NCBI GenBank assembly: GCA_903827085.1
Contig: CAIKHC010000317.1
Location: 1-5,720, forward strand
DNA: 5,720 nucleotides
Reading direction: 5' to 3'
DNA from: an uncultured Candidatus Nemicrothrix sp.
GTDB lineage: Bacteria > Actinomycetota > Acidimicrobiia > Acidimicrobiales > Acidimicrobilacustridaceae
Both the position numbers and the translations under genes were made by a program. Below the pieces are notes generated by a model. It was given only the letters and a program-made list of their open reading frames with translations, made no database searches and was not told the DNA's origin. Shown here piece after piece: positions 5,394-5,720 of this stretch. How positions within the stretch are numbered: the first letter of the stretch is position 1; each line of letters begins with the position of its first letter.

Positions 5394-5720
5394 GTGACGA
5401 CGACATCTCTCACGGTGACCCCACTTTCCAATCGGATCGGCGCTCAGATCGACGGTGTCGATCTCACCGACCTCGACGGTGCGGAGTTCACGGCCATCGA
5501 CGAAGCGCTTATGCGCTATCAGGTCGTCTTTCTCCGGGGCCAGGAACTCACCGCCGACTCCCAGGCCGCCTTCGCCGGTCGATGGGGACCGCTCTCGGTG
5601 TTCCCTGTTTCGAAAATGATGGGACGAGATACGACGATGTCGGTGATCGAAGACACGGTCGAGAGTCCGCCCGCGACCGACACTTGGCACACCGATGTGA
5701 CCTGGATCGCCGAACCACCG
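5394..5720 (+). CDS. TauD/TfdA-family 2-oxoglutarate-dependent dioxygenase (partial, N-terminal 109 residues)
   Basis: Non-heme Fe(II) enzyme family that couples oxidative decarboxylation of 2-oxoglutarate to hydroxylation of a substrate, such as taurine, alkyl sulfates or aryloxyalkanoates, in the cytosol. The visible part shows the typical family N-terminus: VTPLSNRIGAQIDGVDLTD (8-26), then YQVVFLRGQELT (42-53) and RWGPLSVFPV (63-72). It reaches the iron-binding H-x-D motif in WHTDVTW (His99, Asp101). The distal His and the 2-oxoglutarate-binding Arg would lie beyond the right edge; full proteins are about 280-300 residues. GTG is the chosen start on Shine-Dalgarno spacing. It follows the NIPSNAP-like gene closely enough for one operon. 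Family membership is firm; the substrate is unknown, and the adjacent importer is not proof of a sulfonate or amino-acid substrate. Confidence 0.9.
   Translation, partial: MTTTSLTVTPLSNRIGAQIDGVDLTDLDGAEFTAIDEALMRYQVVFLRGQELTADSQAAFAGRWGPLSVFPVSKMMGRDTTMSVIEDTVESPPATDTWHTDVTWIAEPP

Noticed and set aside
4839..5690. A 283-codon open frame on the minus strand opposite the NIPSNAP-like and dioxygenase genes
   Set aside because: Its translation is rich in Arg, Ser and His with no recognisable domain, and it lies opposite two genes with clear Shine-Dalgarno sites and family motifs; it is the usual antisense shadow of G/C-ending codons.
1..5720. CRISPR arrays, tRNA or rRNA genes, insertion sequences, phage or toxin-antitoxin genes
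   Set aside because: No regularly spaced repeats, cloverleaf-like segments, transposase-like frames or terminal inverted repeats were seen on either strand.

Overview
The window looks like a piece of a moderately GC-rich actinobacterial chromosome. GTG and ATG starts with G-rich Shine-Dalgarno sequences, a lipoprotein-type solute-binding protein and G/C-ending codons all fit. The gene repertoire (Liv-type importer, NIPSNAP-like protein, TauD/TfdA dioxygenase) would suit an environmental, possibly acidimicrobial, lineage. That placement is inference, because no taxonomic marker is present.

Left half (1-2875, minus strand): two tightly coupled genes of a branched-chain-amino-acid-type (Liv/HAAT) ABC importer. 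The first is a 738-residue protein joining a complete 12-helix major facilitator (MFS) domain to a complete LivF-type ATP-binding domain. Two bases after its stop begins a LivH-type permease, which runs off the left edge. LivM and LivG equivalents are not visible and would be expected beyond base 1.

Divergent control region (2876-3058): 183 non-coding bases separate the transporter genes from the binding-protein gene. They hold a CRP-like palindrome (GTGA-N6-TCAC) near the middle, a second palindrome close to the binding-protein gene, candidate -10 hexamers on both sides, and a possible leader hairpin before the fusion gene.

Middle (3059-4538, plus strand): a lipoprotein periplasmic-binding-protein-like gene (Peripla_BP_6 type), closed by a strong intrinsic terminator with a UUCG loop. 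A smaller UUCG hairpin overlaps the stop codon. The binding protein would capture the solute outside the membrane and hand it to the LivH-containing channel, powered by LivF-type ATPase domains. What the covalently attached MFS adds is the open question of the window.

Right part (4582-5720, plus strand): a separate transcription unit with a tryptophan-rich, internally duplicated protein resembling the NIPSNAP/dimeric alpha-beta barrel group. It is followed after 32 bases by the start of a TauD/TfdA-family 2-oxoglutarate-dependent dioxygenase cut by the right edge. Whether this unit acts on the imported solute cannot be told from the sequence.

No RNA gene, CRISPR array, insertion sequence or phage element was seen, and no gene-free stretch exceeds 300 bases.
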